Assembly: GCA_016235045.1 (NCBI GenBank)
Contig: JACRME010000022.1
Coordinates: 1 to 64,000 of the forward strand
Reading direction: 5' to 3'
DNA: 64,000 bases
Source: Nitrosomonadales bacterium
Lineage (GTDB): Bacteria > Pseudomonadota > Gammaproteobacteria > Burkholderiales > Gallionellaceae
Below, one piece after another: positions 31,941 through 41,186 of this stretch (within the stretch, counting starts at the first letter, position 1; every line of letters begins with the position of its first letter). The notes under the pieces are model-generated. The model ran no database searches. It was given only the letters and a program-made list of their open reading frames with translations, and had not been told where the DNA came from. The translations under genes and the position numbers were made by a program.

Positions 31941-32984
31941 TCAGCCCGGGAAAAGGTCTTTGTTCACGGCTTTGCTGCGGGCTTCTGCAGAAGCCACCAG
32001 GTTGCGCTTTACCATCTCGCTCAGGTTCTGGTCCAGCGTCTGCATGCCGATGTTGCCGCCGGTCTGGATGGCGGAATACATCTGCGGCACTTTCGCTTCG
32101 CGGATCAGGTTGCGGATCGCCGGGGTGCAGATCATGATCTCGTGCGCCGCCACGCGGCCGGCGCCGTCCTTGGTCTTGAGCAGCGTCTGCGAGATCACCG
32201 CGCGCAGCGATTCTGACAGCATCGCGCGCACCATCTCCTTTTCGTCGGCCGGGAACACGTCGATGATACGGTCGATGGTCTTGGCGGCGGAGCTGGTGTG
32301 TAGCGTGCCGAACACCAGGTGGCCGGTTTCCGCCGCGGTCATCGCCAGGCGGATGGTTTCCAGGTCGCGCATTTCGCCCACCAGGATCACGTCCGGGTCT
32401 TCGCGCAGGGCGGATCGCAGCGCGTTGTTGAACGACAGCGTATGCGGGCCGACTTCGCGCTGGTTGATCAGCGATTTCTTGGACTCGTGCACGAATTCGA
32501 TCGGGTCTTCCACGGTCAGGATGTGGCCCATCTCGGTTTCGTTGATGTGGTTAACCATCGCTGCCAGCGTGGTCGATTTGCCGGAACCGGTCGGGCCGGT
32601 CACCAGCACCATGCCGCGCGGGAATTCGGAAATGTCCTTGAAGATCGGCGGGCACTTGAGTTCTTCCAGCGTGAGGATCTTGGAAGGAATGGTACGCATG
32701 ACCGCGCCCGCGCCGCGGTTCTGCACGAAGGCGTTGACGCGGAAACGCGCCAGGTTGGGCACCTCGAACGAGAAGTCGACTTCCTTGTTTTCTTCGTAGT
32801 GCTTGCGCTGCCCGTCGTTCATGATGTCGTACACCATGGCGTGGACTTCCTTGTGTTCCATCGCGGGCAGGTTGATGCGGCGCATATCGCCGTGCACGCG
32901 GATCATCGGCGGCAAACCGGCGGAAAGGTGCAAGTCGGAGGCTTTGTTCTTCACGCCGAAGGCGAGCAGTTCGGTGATATCCAT
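31941..32984 (-). CDS. pilT: Type IV pilus retraction ATPase PilT
   Basis: A 347-residue retraction ATPase. MDITELLAFGVKNKASDLHL starts the PAS-like domain; Walker A GPTGSGKSTTLA, Asp box LTVEDPIEFVH, Walker B DVILVGEMRDLETI, and the AIRNLIREAKVPQMYSAIQT segment near the end are typical. ATG 32984 is chosen by family length; the frame runs further upstream over the divergent yggS. It is divergent from yggS with a 51-base gap, and is co-directional with pilU. Confidence 0.96.
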   Translation of the reverse strand: MDITELLAFGVKNKASDLHLSAGLPPMIRVHGDMRRINLPAMEHKEVHAMVYDIMNDGQRKHYEENKEVDFSFEVPNLARFRVNAFVQNRGAGAVMRTIPSKILTLEELKCPPIFKDISEFPRGMVLVTGPTGSGKSTTLAAMVNHINETEMGHILTVEDPIEFVHESKKSLINQREVGPHTLSFNNALRSALREDPDVILVGEMRDLETIRLAMTAAETGHLVFGTLHTSSAAKTIDRIIDVFPADEKEMVRAMLSESLRAVISQTLLKTKDGAGRVAAHEIMICTPAIRNLIREAKVPQMYSAIQTGGNIGMQTLDQNLSEMVKRNLVASAEARSKAVNKDLFPG

Positions 32985-33035
32985 ATATAATCCTGAGCTT
33001 GAAAACAGAGTCGACTGGCGACAGTCCGGGCGATT

Positions 33036-33716
33036 ATGACTGCAATCCTCTCCAACTTGCAAGCGACCCGCCAAGCCATTGAACAAGCCGCTAAAACGGC
33101 ACACCGGAATGCCACGGATGTCCGTCTGCTGGCCGTGAGCAAGACCTTTCCGGCAGCGGCAGTACGCGAAGCCTATCTGGCGGGACAGACGGCTTTCGGC
33201 GAGAATTACCTGCAGGAAGCGCTGGAAAAGATGGCGGCGCTGCGCGACCTGCCGCTGGAGTGGCATTTCATCGGCCCCATCCAGAGCAACAAGACGCGCG
33301 CCATCGCCGAGAATTTTGCGTGGGTGCACAGCGTGGATCGGCTGAAGATCGCCGAAAGGTTGTCGGCGCAGCGGCCGCCGCAGTTGCCGCCGTTGAACGT
33401 GTGCCTGCAGGTGAACGTGAGCGGCGAAGAGAGCAAGAGCGGCGTGGCGCCGGAAGAGGTTGGGCGATTGGCGCACGAGGTGATACGCTTGCCGCGCCTC
33501 AAGTTGCGCGGATTGATGTCGATACCTTCTCCTGCAACCGACGAAACGGCGCAACGTTTGCCGTTTGCGCTGATGCAAACATTGTTAAGACAGTTGAACT
33601 CACAGGGAGCGGCACTGGATACCCTGTCGATGGGCATGTCGCACGACTTTCCGGCAGCGATACTGGAGGGTGCGACTATTGTGCGTATCGGCACGGCGAT
33701 ATTCGGCCGGAGATGA
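33036..33716 (+). CDS. yggS: YggS family PLP-binding protein
   Basis: A 226-residue PLP homeostasis protein (PLPBP). The PLP lysine lies in RLLAVSKTFPA; other marks are FGENYLQEALEK, WHFIGPIQSNKTR, VNVSGEESKSG and the final LSMGMSHDFPAAILEGATIV. Its location between pilT and proC is the common proteobacterial order. It forms a single-domain TIM barrel and has no known catalytic activity. Complete. Confidence 0.95.
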   Translation: MTAILSNLQATRQAIEQAAKTAHRNATDVRLLAVSKTFPAAAVREAYLAGQTAFGENYLQEALEKMAALRDLPLEWHFIGPIQSNKTRAIAENFAWVHSVDRLKIAERLSAQRPPQLPPLNVCLQVNVSGEESKSGVAPEEVGRLAHEVIRLPRLKLRGLMSIPSPATDETAQRLPFALMQTLLRQLNSQGAALDTLSMGMSHDFPAAILEGATIVRIGTAIFGRR

Positions 33717-34037
33717 AACAATTTCGCGTAGCGATACGTTTGGCCCCTGTGTCAATTCCACGTCCAGCTTGCTGGACAGTGGATTGCCTGTCTTTGGTGC
33801 TCCCTTCGGGGTAAACAATGACTTGGCTGGCGTTGTTTGACAGCCTGGTCAGATGGCCAGGGAAGCGCTGATTAATTCGTCATACCGGCGAAGGCCGGTA
33901 TCCAGTGCCTTTATTTAACTGGGTTCCGGCCTTCGCCGGAACGACGAAACCGAACAAATCAGCGTCCCAAAGGTGGTTTTATCAGAGGGTTCGGGTGGGG
34001 GAACAGGTCAACCCGACCGCTATTCAGAGGACAACAC
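33717..34037. other. Intergenic with CCGG-rich repeat copy 2
   Basis: No gene is seen. Positions 33878-33946 are a nearly perfect inverted repeat: CGTCATACCGGCGAAGGCC, GGTATCCAGT, spacer, ACTGGGTTCCGGCCTTCGCC. It separates yggS from proC. Confidence 0.55.
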
Positions 34038-34859
34038 ATGAATATAACTTTCATCGGCGGCGGCAACATGGCGAAGGCCTTGATCGGCGGCCTGATCAAA
34101 CGCGGCTATTCGCCTTCCAAGATGCACGTGGTGGAAATGTGCAAGGAAAAATGCTCCGAGTTGCACGCCGAATTCGGCGTCCGGGCGACCATGGAACTGG
34201 CGGCGGCGGTGGCGCACGGCGAAGTCGTGATTCTGGCCGTCAAACCGCAGGATTTGCAGGGGATCGCCTTGCGGCTTGCGCCCATCCTGAACGGCCAGCT
34301 CGTCATTTCCATCGCTGCCGGCATCCGCACGCGGGACCTGGCGCGCTGGCTGGTCACGCACAACATCGTGCGCTGCATGCCCAACACCCCGGCGCTCATC
34401 CGCAGCGGCGTCACCGCCATGTATGCCATGCCCGCGGTCAAGCCGGAGCAATGCCATCGCGCCGAGTCGGTGCTCGCGGCGGTGGGCAGCACGCTGTGGG
34501 TGGAGGAAGAAGAAATGCTGGATGCGGTGACCGCGATTTCCGGCAGCGGCCCGGCGTATGTGTTCTATTTCATCGAGGCCATGCAGCAAGCGGCGTATGA
34601 ACTGGGACTGGACGAGGCGCAGGCGCGCCAACTGGTGCTGGACACCTTCCTCGGTGCCACCAAGCTGGCCGAAAACAGCAAGGAAGACGTGGCCACCCTG
34701 CGCAGCCGAGTGACTTCCAAAAACGGCACCACCGAGCGCGCGCTGCTCAGCATGGAAGCAAACCGGGTAAAGATGGATATCGTCGCGGCCGTCCATGCCG
34801 CGGCGGCACGCTCCAGGGAAATGGGCGATGACTTCGGGAAGGATGCCAATGCTGGGTGA
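34038..34859 (+). CDS. proC: Pyrroline-5-carboxylate reductase
   Basis: A 273-residue enzyme for the last step of proline synthesis. The N-terminal NAD(P) motif FIGGGNMAKALIGGL, AVKPQD, MPNTPALI, GSGPAYVFYFIEAM, and the C-terminal VTSKNGTTERAL are diagnostic. Its stop overlaps the yggT start by 11 bases, giving a proC-yggT-yggU unit. Confidence 0.96.
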   Translation: MNITFIGGGNMAKALIGGLIKRGYSPSKMHVVEMCKEKCSELHAEFGVRATMELAAAVAHGEVVILAVKPQDLQGIALRLAPILNGQLVISIAAGIRTRDLARWLVTHNIVRCMPNTPALIRSGVTAMYAMPAVKPEQCHRAESVLAAVGSTLWVEEEEMLDAVTAISGSGPAYVFYFIEAMQQAAYELGLDEAQARQLVLDTFLGATKLAENSKEDVATLRSRVTSKNGTTERALLSMEANRVKMDIVAAVHAAAARSREMGDDFGKDANAG

Positions 34860-35415
34860 AGCGCTCTCGTTTTTGCTGGATGTGCTGGTGCAGCCCTTCG
34901 CTGCCGTGCTGTTGTTCCGTTTCCACGCCGTGTGGCTGCAAGCGCCGATGCGCAACCCCATCGGGGAATTCCTCATGGCGCTCACCGACTTCGTCGTGCT
35001 GCGCGCGCGCCGTTTCATTCCTGCGGTGCGCGGGCTGGATAGCGCCACGCTGCTGCTGGCATTTGCGGTCGAGTTTCTTTACCTCGGCGCCTCGCTCTGG
35101 CTGCAAGGCTATGCGTTCGAAACCTTCCCGCTGGCCGGACTGCTGGCCTGGACCGCGGTCAAGCTGCTGAAGATCAGCATCTACCTGCTCATCTCCACGC
35201 TGCTGGTCGAAGCCATCCTGTCCTGGGTCAATCCGCACACGCCGCTCGCACCCATGCTGTACGCGGTCAACCGCCCCTTCCTGCAGCCCCTGCGCCGCAG
35301 CATTCCGCCAGTGGGCAACGTCGATCTGTCGGTGCTGATCCTGCTCATCCTTTGCCAGCTTATCCTCATCGTGCCGATAGGCGGACTGGAACAGGCCGTT
35401 ACGAGATTGATATGA
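34849..35415 (+). CDS. yggT: YggT family membrane protein
   Basis: A 188-residue protein with two YGGT repeats, each with two membrane helices (LLDVLVQPFAAVLLFRFHAV and LLKISIYLLISTLLVEAILS, the latter followed by WVNPHTPLAPML and NRPFLQPLRRSIPPVG). The family is linked to membrane integrity and osmotic tolerance, without a firm mechanism. Start ATG 34849 is in frame with the conserved N-terminus. The stop overlaps yggU by four bases (ATGA). Confidence 0.92.
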   Translation: MLGEALSFLLDVLVQPFAAVLLFRFHAVWLQAPMRNPIGEFLMALTDFVVLRARRFIPAVRGLDSATLLLAFAVEFLYLGASLWLQGYAFETFPLAGLLAWTAVKLLKISIYLLISTLLVEAILSWVNPHTPLAPMLYAVNRPFLQPLRRSIPPVGNVDLSVLILLILCQLILIVPIGGLEQAVTRLI

Positions 35416-35696
35416 GCGAGTGGTATCGCCGCAACGGCGACGTGCTCACCCTCACCCTGCACGTCCAGCCCGGCGCCAAACGCACCGAGGTGGCCGGGCT
35501 GCACGGCGAAGCCCTGAAAATCCGCCTCGCCGCCCCGCCCATCGAAGGCCGCGCCAACGAAGCCCTGCTTAAGTTCATCGCCGAAGCCTTCGGCGTGCCA
35601 CTGCGCCAGGTCGAACTCAAACAGGGCGGACAGTCGCGCCACAAAGTGGTCGCGATCACGGGCAGCAAGGTCGAGCCGGAGAGTCTGCTGGGCTGA
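35412..35696 (+). CDS. yggU: YggU/DUF167 family protein
   Basis: A 94-residue DUF167 protein. The pattern LTLHVQPGAKRTEVAGLHGE, then LKIRLAAPPIEGRANEALLK and GQSRHKVV is diagnostic. Function unknown in the family. It is translationally coupled to yggT through ATGA. Confidence 0.93.
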   Translation: MSEWYRRNGDVLTLTLHVQPGAKRTEVAGLHGEALKIRLAAPPIEGRANEALLKFIAEAFGVPLRQVELKQGGQSRHKVVAITGSKVEPESLLG

Positions 35697-35750
35697 AATA
35701 TAATCCGCATGTCATGGGCGCGTCATAAAGACTCCTTATAAGGAGTCTCC

Positions 35751-36341
35751 ATGACGAAGCGAATCTTGTTTGGGTTGCTCTTGATGACCAGCGCCATGGC
35801 CTGGTCGAACACGACCGACCCGGGCCTGCAAGTCGAGGTTGCAAGAGACGGCGACCTGTACACCTTCACCGCCAGCTTCGATACGCCGTTGACGAAATGC
35901 GCCGCCTACCATTACCTGACCGATTACGAGGCCGCAAAAAACCTGCCCGGCGTGATCGAATCGCTGGCTTTTCGCGTGGCGGAAAACAGGGTCAGGGTTG
36001 ATCGCACTGCCGACGAACAAATCCTGTTCTTTCATGTGCGGCTGCACTCGGTGATGGAGTACACGGAAAAACCGTTCGACCGCATCGCGTTTACCCAACT
36101 GAGCGGAGATTCGAAAAGGTTTCAGGGAAGCTGGCACATCGAACCGAAGCCGCAAGGGAGCACGCTCAAATTCGAAGGCGTTTGGGAACCGGATACCCTG
36201 ATTCCCCTGTTCATCATCGACCACTTCGCCCGGAACGGCCTCGTCGAGCGATTCGGCGCAATCGCCCGCCTGGCCGAGGAACGCAAAGGGATGTCGACGG
36301 GCAGTTGCGCGGATGAAAAACTGGCCAAAGCCGGGGAATAA
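35751..36341 (+). CDS. Secreted SRPBCC/cyclase-like protein
   Basis: A 196-residue protein with a Sec signal (MTKRILFGLLLMTSAMAWSN). The body resembles a START/SRPBCC-like (polyketide cyclase-type) fold seen in periplasmic proteins: YTFTASFDTPLTKCAAYHYL, then FDRIAFTQLSGDSKRFQGSW and LIPLFIIDHFARNGL. No catalytic motif is recognised. It starts 54 bases after yggU with AAGGAG upstream. A small exported protein follows convergently. Confidence 0.7.
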   Translation: MTKRILFGLLLMTSAMAWSNTTDPGLQVEVARDGDLYTFTASFDTPLTKCAAYHYLTDYEAAKNLPGVIESLAFRVAENRVRVDRTADEQILFFHVRLHSVMEYTEKPFDRIAFTQLSGDSKRFQGSWHIEPKPQGSTLKFEGVWEPDTLIPLFIIDHFARNGLVERFGAIARLAEERKGMSTGSCADEKLAKAGE

Positions 36342-36344
36342 AAA

Positions 36345-36545
36345 CTACTGCGGATTGCCCGGCTTCCTGCATTGCGATTCCATGAAGGGCCCCTGAACCT
36401 TGTACCAAACCTCGCCGGGCGAGAGCTGCGCACACAGGATCGTGCCGTCGACCTTGCTTTTCCATTTGTACCAGGGCGCACCGGAAGCAAAGGCGGAAGC
36501 GCAAACAAATGACAGTAAAACCAGAATTGCGATTCTTGAATTCAT
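36345..36545 (-). CDS. Small secreted protein, unknown
   Basis: A 66-residue protein with a signal peptide (MNSRIAILVLLSFVCASAFA) and a 45-residue mature part with two cysteines (TILCAQLSPG, ESQCRKPG), suggesting one disulfide. The pattern KWKSKVDGTILCAQLSPGE, then GPFMESQCRKP may belong to a small periplasmic family that I cannot name. It is convergent with the preceding gene with a three-base gap. Confidence 0.6.
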   Translation of the reverse strand: MNSRIAILVLLSFVCASAFASGAPWYKWKSKVDGTILCAQLSPGEVWYKVQGPFMESQCRKPGNPQ

Positions 36546-36577
36546 AGTAAATCCCTTCTAAAACGAACTGGGCAACT

Positions 36578-36732
36578 GGCAGAAATTAACCCAAAAGGAA
36601 CGCATCGCCAATGCGGAACGTAGGTTGGGTTGAGCATAGCGATACCCAACGTAATACGAAAGGTTGACTATGATGGGTATCGCTACGCTCAACCCATCCT
36701 ACCTCGCTGGGCTCGGGCAGAAATTAACCCAA
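36578..36732. repeat. Inverted-repeat element between 17-bp direct repeats
   Basis: Arms at 36620-36650 and 36672-36702 (GTAGG, TGGGTTGAGC, TAGCGATACCCA in common) match at 28 of 31 positions. The direct repeat GGCAGAAATTAACCCAA occurs on both sides, at 36578-36594 and 36716-36732. One arm alone is present at 811-840. Confidence 0.65.
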
Positions 36733-36798
36733 GTCAGACTGTCACGACTACCAATAGCGGACGCCAGCCTACCTCAATGCTGCGGCTAAGCCACATTC

Positions 36799-37398
36799 TT
36801 ACCAGTCAAAGGCAAGGCGAAGGAAGCTGCCACTCCAATTTGCAGAACCACAGTACCAGAGCACAAAGTCCGCCAATGCAAAAGGGAGCAGATAGTCGGT
36901 GACAACGCTGCTGCGAAAAGTGCTTTCGATAATGGCATGTGATATTCCGTGGCGGAGATCCCATCGCGAGATTGATATTTCAAAACCTTGGGTGTAGTTA
37001 GTCTTGCTGTCTGCTGTTTGAATATGTTTTTCTTGTCCGTTAATTTTCCAGCCATTACGCTTGAGTATGAAATAACGACAATCAGGCATGTTATGCGGCG
37101 TCGGGTGCGCTGCCAAGATACGACTCTGAATGAGGGGCATACATTTTGCATCTAATGAATTGGCGTACTCGGCTAGCAGCTTCGGTAGTCCATCCGAAGC
37201 GAAATATTGGTAGTAGCGATACAAGAAATATGAAAAAGCTATCCACAGAGCAAGAACAATGACTTCTGGTCGCTCAAATTCCACTTCAAAGCCGGCAATG
37301 GACAACTTGTGCAAATGAATGCCGCCATACTTCATAAACCACAGCAGAATACAGCTCATAATTAAGTTGCGACGCTGACGAAGCAAGCCCTCAGACAT
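36799..37398 (-). CDS. Hypothetical membrane protein
   Basis: A 199-residue protein with two likely membrane helices (about 11-28 and 45-65), then a soluble part with several aromatic and charged residues (CRYFILKRNGWKINGQ, then EISISRWDLRHGISHA). I recognise no family. Base composition is lower in GC than rng next door, which suggests a recent arrival. It lies beside a repeat element and convergently beyond the exported protein at 36345. Reality as a gene is likely but not certain. Confidence 0.55.
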   Translation of the reverse strand: MSEGLLRQRRNLIMSCILLWFMKYGGIHLHKLSIAGFEVEFERPEVIVLALWIAFSYFLYRYYQYFASDGLPKLLAEYANSLDAKCMPLIQSRILAAHPTPHNMPDCRYFILKRNGWKINGQEKHIQTADSKTNYTQGFEISISRWDLRHGISHAIIESTFRSSVVTDYLLPFALADFVLWYCGSANWSGSFLRLAFDW

Positions 37399-37490
37399 AA
37401 CTATCTCGCATCCGCATTTCTCCCTTAATGGTATGGCTTTGTAATTACAGTCTGCTTCTGGCCGCTTTCAGCCAATCTCAGGCAACCCCC

Positions 37491-38945
37491 TTACATCAGA
37501 ATCACATCGTACTGCTCCTGCGAATAAAGCGTCTCCACCTGCAACGAAACCGGCTTGCCGATAAAGTCGGACAGCATGGCGAGGCCTTGGGATTCTTCGT
37601 CGAGGAAGAGGTCGATGACTTGTTGCGAGCCGAGGATGCGGTATTCTCGGGCGTTGAACTGGCGGGCTTCGCGCACGATCTCGCGCAGGATTTCGTAGCA
37701 CACGGTTTGCGCGGTTTTCACTTCGCCGCGTCCCTGACAGGTGGGGCAGGGTTCGCACAGCACGTGCGCCAGGCTTTCGCGCGTGCGCTTGCGCGTCATT
37801 TCCACCAGCCCCAGCGAGGAGAAGCCGCTCACGCTGGTGCGCGTGTGGTCGCGCGCCAGCATTTTCTTGAATTCGTCCAGCACGGCGTCGCGGTGTTCCA
37901 GCGTGTCCATGTCGATGAAGTCGCAGATGATGATGCCGCCCAGGTTGCGCAGGCGCAGTTGGCGCGCGATGACCTGCGCCGCTTCCAGGTTGGTTTTGAA
38001 GATGGTGTCGTCGAAGTTGCGCCCGCCGACGAAGCCGCCGGTGTTGACGTCGATGGTGGTGAGGGCTTCGGTCTGGTCGATGATGAGGTAGCCGCCGGAC
38101 TTGAGGTCGACGCGGCGCGACAGCGCGTGCTCGATTTCTTCTTCCACGCCGTACAGGTCGAACAGCGGGCGCGCGCCGGCATAACGCTCCAGTTTGGGCA
38201 CGGCAGCAGCGATGTAGTCCGTGGCGAAGGTCAGCATGCGTTCGTGCGTTTCGCGCGAGTCGACCTGGATGCGGGTCGTTTCCTCGTTCACGAAGTCGCG
38301 CAGCACGCGCAGGCTGATGTCCAGTTCCTTGTACAGCAGCGCGGGCGGGGCCAGTCGCTGGGATTGTTCTTGCAGGTTGCTCCACAGCTTGTCCAGGTAG
38401 GCGACGTCGGCGCGCAGGTCGTCGTCGGACGCGGCTTCGGCCATGGTGCGGATGATGTAGCCGCCCTTGTGCTCGGGAGGGAGTGCTTGCTGAAGTTTTG
38501 TGCGCAGGGCTTCGCGCTCTTCTTCGTTCTCGATGCGCTGGGAAACGCCGATGTGCGCCTCCTGCGGCAGATAGACCAGCAGGCGTCCGGCGAAACTCAG
38601 TTGCGTGGAGAGGCGCGCGCCCTTGGTGCCGATGGGATCCTTGATGACCTGCACCAGCAGGCTCTGTCCCTCGAACAGCACCTTTTCGATGGGTTTGGCG
38701 GCATCGCCGTTGTGCTGGTTCTCCCAGATGTCGGCGACATGCAGGAACGCCGAGCGTTCCAGCCCGATGTCGATGAACGCAGACTGCATGCCGGGCAGCA
38801 CGCGCTTGACCTTGCCGACATAGACGTTGCTGACCAGGCCGCGCTGGCTGCCGCGTTCGACGTGCAATTCCTGTACGACGCCTTGCTGCATCACCGCCAC
38901 GCGCGTTTCCTGCGGGGTGACGTTGATCAAAATCTCTTCTGTCAT
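37491..38945 (-). CDS. rng: Ribonuclease G
   Basis: A 484-residue RNase E/G-type endoribonuclease that matures 16S rRNA 5' ends and degrades mRNA. MTEEILINVTPQETRVAVMQ begins the family; an S1-like part (SNVYVGKVKRVLPGMQSAFI), the DIDVNTGG-like catalytic LTTIDVNTGGFVGG, and the zinc link CEPCPTCQGRGEV are clear. It lacks the long E-type tail. Its start overlaps maf by four bases, and it ends the nadD-rsfS-rlmH-maf-rng operon. Confidence 0.96.
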   Translation of the reverse strand: MTEEILINVTPQETRVAVMQQGVVQELHVERGSQRGLVSNVYVGKVKRVLPGMQSAFIDIGLERSAFLHVADIWENQHNGDAAKPIEKVLFEGQSLLVQVIKDPIGTKGARLSTQLSFAGRLLVYLPQEAHIGVSQRIENEEEREALRTKLQQALPPEHKGGYIIRTMAEAASDDDLRADVAYLDKLWSNLQEQSQRLAPPALLYKELDISLRVLRDFVNEETTRIQVDSRETHERMLTFATDYIAAAVPKLERYAGARPLFDLYGVEEEIEHALSRRVDLKSGGYLIIDQTEALTTIDVNTGGFVGGRNFDDTIFKTNLEAAQVIARQLRLRNLGGIIICDFIDMDTLEHRDAVLDEFKKMLARDHTRTSVSGFSSLGLVEMTRKRTRESLAHVLCEPCPTCQGRGEVKTAQTVCYEILREIVREARQFNAREYRILGSQQVIDLFLDEESQGLAMLSDFIGKPVSLQVETLYSQEQYDVILM

Positions 38946-39562
38946 GGTGCGGGATATCCGAATAATTTCAGCAATTCTACCGTTTCATACAGCGGCAGTC
39001 CCATCACGCCGGTGTAACTGCCGTCGATATGCTTCACAAACGCCCCGGCATACCCCTGGATGCCATAGGCGCCGGCCTTGTCGTGCGCCTCGTTGGTGAG
39101 CAGGTAGCGGTGGATGCGCTCGTCGCTGAGCGTGTCGAAGGTGATGGTGGTGGCGGACAGGCGCATCTCCAGCTTGTCCCTGAACGCGATGGCGACCGCG
39201 GTGAGCACCTGATGTTGTGTGCCCGAGAGCAGGCGCAGGATTTCGGCGGCATGCTGGTAGTCGTCCGGCTTGCCGATGATCTTGCCGTCCAGCGTGACGG
39301 TGGTATCCGCCGCCAGCACCGGGAACAGCGGCAGGTCGCGCAGCCCCAGCGTTTTCCAGCCGGCCAGCGCCTTGTCGCGGCAGACGCGCTGCACGTATTG
39401 CGCCGGGTCTTCGCCGTCGAGCGGGGTTTCGTCCACATGCACGTTGCGGCGCGGGTCGTTGCGCAGCAACAACATTTCGAAATTCACGCCGATCTGCTTG
39501 AGCAGTTCGCGGCGGCGCGGGCTTTGCGAGGCGAGGTAGATGCGCTGGGGCTTGGCTTTCAT
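38942..39562 (-). CDS. maf: Maf family nucleotide pyrophosphatase
   Basis: A 206-residue dTTP/UTP (or related) pyrophosphatase. Family marks: IYLASQSPRRRELLKQIGV, then DETPLDGEDPAQYVQRVCRD in pieces, AADTTVTLDGKIIGKP and AGAYGIQGYAG. It clears modified nucleotides from the pool. It lies three bases after rlmH and overlaps rng. Confidence 0.93.
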   Translation of the reverse strand: MKAKPQRIYLASQSPRRRELLKQIGVNFEMLLLRNDPRRNVHVDETPLDGEDPAQYVQRVCRDKALAGWKTLGLRDLPLFPVLAADTTVTLDGKIIGKPDDYQHAAEILRLLSGTQHQVLTAVAIAFRDKLEMRLSATTITFDTLSDERIHRYLLTNEAHDKAGAYGIQGYAGAFVKHIDGSYTGVMGLPLYETVELLKLFGYPAP

Positions 39563-39565
39563 GGG

Positions 39566-40036
39566 TCACTCGCGGTGGTAAGGGTGATTGTGCAAGAGCG
39601 AATGCGCCCGATACAGTTGTTCCGCCAGCAGCACGCGCACCATGCCGTGCGGCAAGGTGAGGGCGGACAGCGCCATCAACTGCTGCGCCTGCTGCTTGAC
39701 GGACTCGTGCAGTCCGTCGGCGCCGCCGATGACGAAGGCGACATCGCGCCCCTGCCGCATCCAGTCCTGCATCTGCTGCGACAACTGTTTGGTGGTGGGG
39801 GCGGCGCCGCGTTCGTCCAGCGCGATGCACAGCGCGGAAGCGGGCAGGGCCGCGCGGATGCGCTGCGCCTCGGCTTCCATGATCTGGGCTGCGGTTTTGC
39901 CGCTGTTGCGCGGTTCCGGCTTGATCTCGACCAGTGAAATTGTCGCCTCGCGCGGCATGCGCTTGGTGTATTCGTTGAAGCCGTCGGTGATCCATGATGG
40001 CATCTTGTTGCCCACCGCCAGGATCAACAGCTTCAT
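39566..40036 (-). CDS. rlmH: 23S rRNA pseudouridine1915 N3-methyltransferase
   Basis: A 156-residue SPOUT methyltransferase that modifies position 1915 of 23S r[19 protein letters not shown], the SAM-knot segment [26 protein letters not shown] and the C-terminal [20 protein letters not shown] are diagnostic. Start ATG 40036 overlaps the rsfS stop. Complete. Confidence 0.96.
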   Translation of the reverse strand: MKLLILAVGNKMPSWITDGFNEYTKRMPREATISLVEIKPEPRNSGKTAAQIMEAEAQRIRAALPASALCIALDERGAAPTTKQLSQQMQDWMRQGRDVAFVIGGADGLHESVKQQAQQLMALSALTLPHGMVRVLLAEQLYRAHSLLHNHPYHRE

Positions 40037-40386
40037 TTGCCAGCGTTGGCGCGCAGCTTGGGTTGCACGCCCCACAGTTCTTCGAGGTTGTAGTAGGCGC
40101 GCACCGCGGGCTGCATGATATGCACGATGACTTCGCCCAGGTCGACCAGTACCCATTCGCCGCTGTCCTCGCCTTCGGTGCTGTGGATCGTTTCACCGAG
40201 TTCCTTGAGCTTGACCTCCACGCTGTTGGCCAGGGCCTTGGTCTGGCGCGTGGATTGGGCGCTGGCGACGACCATGCGCTCGAACAGCGGGCTGAGCTTG
40301 CTGGTGTCGATGACGACGATGTCGAGGGCTTTGACGTCTTCCAGGGCGGAGACGACGGCTTTTGTTTTTTCTTCTGTGCTTAGCAT
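40033..40386 (-). CDS. rsfS: Ribosomal silencing factor RsfS
   Basis: A 117-residue protein that binds L14 and blocks subunit joining in starvation. [38 protein letters not shown] and [14 protein letters not shown] are the family pattern. It overlaps nadD by seven bases and rlmH by four; this order is standard. Confidence 0.96.
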   Translation of the reverse strand: MLSTEEKTKAVVSALEDVKALDIVVIDTSKLSPLFERMVVASAQSTRQTKALANSVEVKLKELGETIHSTEGEDSGEWVLVDLGEVIVHIMQPAVRAYYNLEELWGVQPKLRANAGK

Positions 40387-41078
40387 GTACGGTAGAGTGA
40401 GTTGGTGTTGATGTAATTGACGACGACGTCCGGCAACAGGTAGCGGACGCTTTTACCTTCTGCACAGCGACGTCTTATGTCGGTGGAGGAGATTTCCAGG
40501 GCGGGCATGTCGGCGACGAAGATCGCGCCGCCGGCCGTTTCGCGCAGTGCGCCCGCGCCGGGTGCGAGGCGCGCGCGGTATTCGGCTTGCAGCGCGGCAT
40601 CGGCATTGTTCATGGCATTGCCCAGCGGCAGTCCGCCGGCGCGCTGCAGCACGACGATGTGCGCGAGGTCGAACAGGCGCTTCCACTTGTGCCAGGTGTG
40701 CAACTGCAGGAAGGCATCGCCGCCGAGGATGAGGCAAAGCGGCTGCTGCACGCCGAGTTCGGCGCGCAATGCGGCGAGCGTGTCCACGGTATAACAGGGG
40801 TCGGTGCGGAATATTTCATGCACATCGACCAGGAAATCGGGATGGCCGTTGAGGGCCAGGCGCACCATTTCCCAGCGCGCCTTGGCTGCTGCCTGCGGCG
40901 CGGGGCGGTGCGGCGGGGTGCCGCAGGGAACGAAACGCACCTGTTCCAGGCCGCACTGCTCCAGCGCTTCCTGCGCGATGCGCAAATGTCCGTTGTGGAT
41001 GGGGTCGAAGGTGCCGCCCAATAGGCCAATCGGGCGCAAAGCCTGCTGCGCTGTCAATCTGCTGCGTTGTGTACTCAC
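40380..41078 (-). CDS. nadD: Nicotinate-nucleotide adenylyltransferase
   Basis: A 232-residue enzyme that makes deamido-NAD from nicotinate mononucleotide and ATP. The nucleotidyltransferase motif GLLGGTFDPIHNGHLRIA and the C-terminal EISSTDIRRRCAEGKSVRYL are present. It leads the nadD-rsfS-rlmH-maf-rng operon. The N-terminal about 14 residues are not conserved, so the true start could be slightly downstream. Confidence 0.96.
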   Translation of the reverse strand: MSTQRSRLTAQQALRPIGLLGGTFDPIHNGHLRIAQEALEQCGLEQVRFVPCGTPPHRPAPQAAAKARWEMVRLALNGHPDFLVDVHEIFRTDPCYTVDTLAALRAELGVQQPLCLILGGDAFLQLHTWHKWKRLFDLAHIVVLQRAGGLPLGNAMNNADAALQAEYRARLAPGAGALRETAGGAIFVADMPALEISSTDIRRRCAEGKSVRYLLPDVVVNYINTNSLYRTC

Positions 41079-41186
41079 TCTCTCCTCGCCTGCCTATCGG
41101 GGCCTGTCTGTCTGTCGCGGGGAGCATTTTAACTTGACTGGTCGCAATGGCCACCAATTGTTTTGCGATGACGGTCTACAGGGCAC

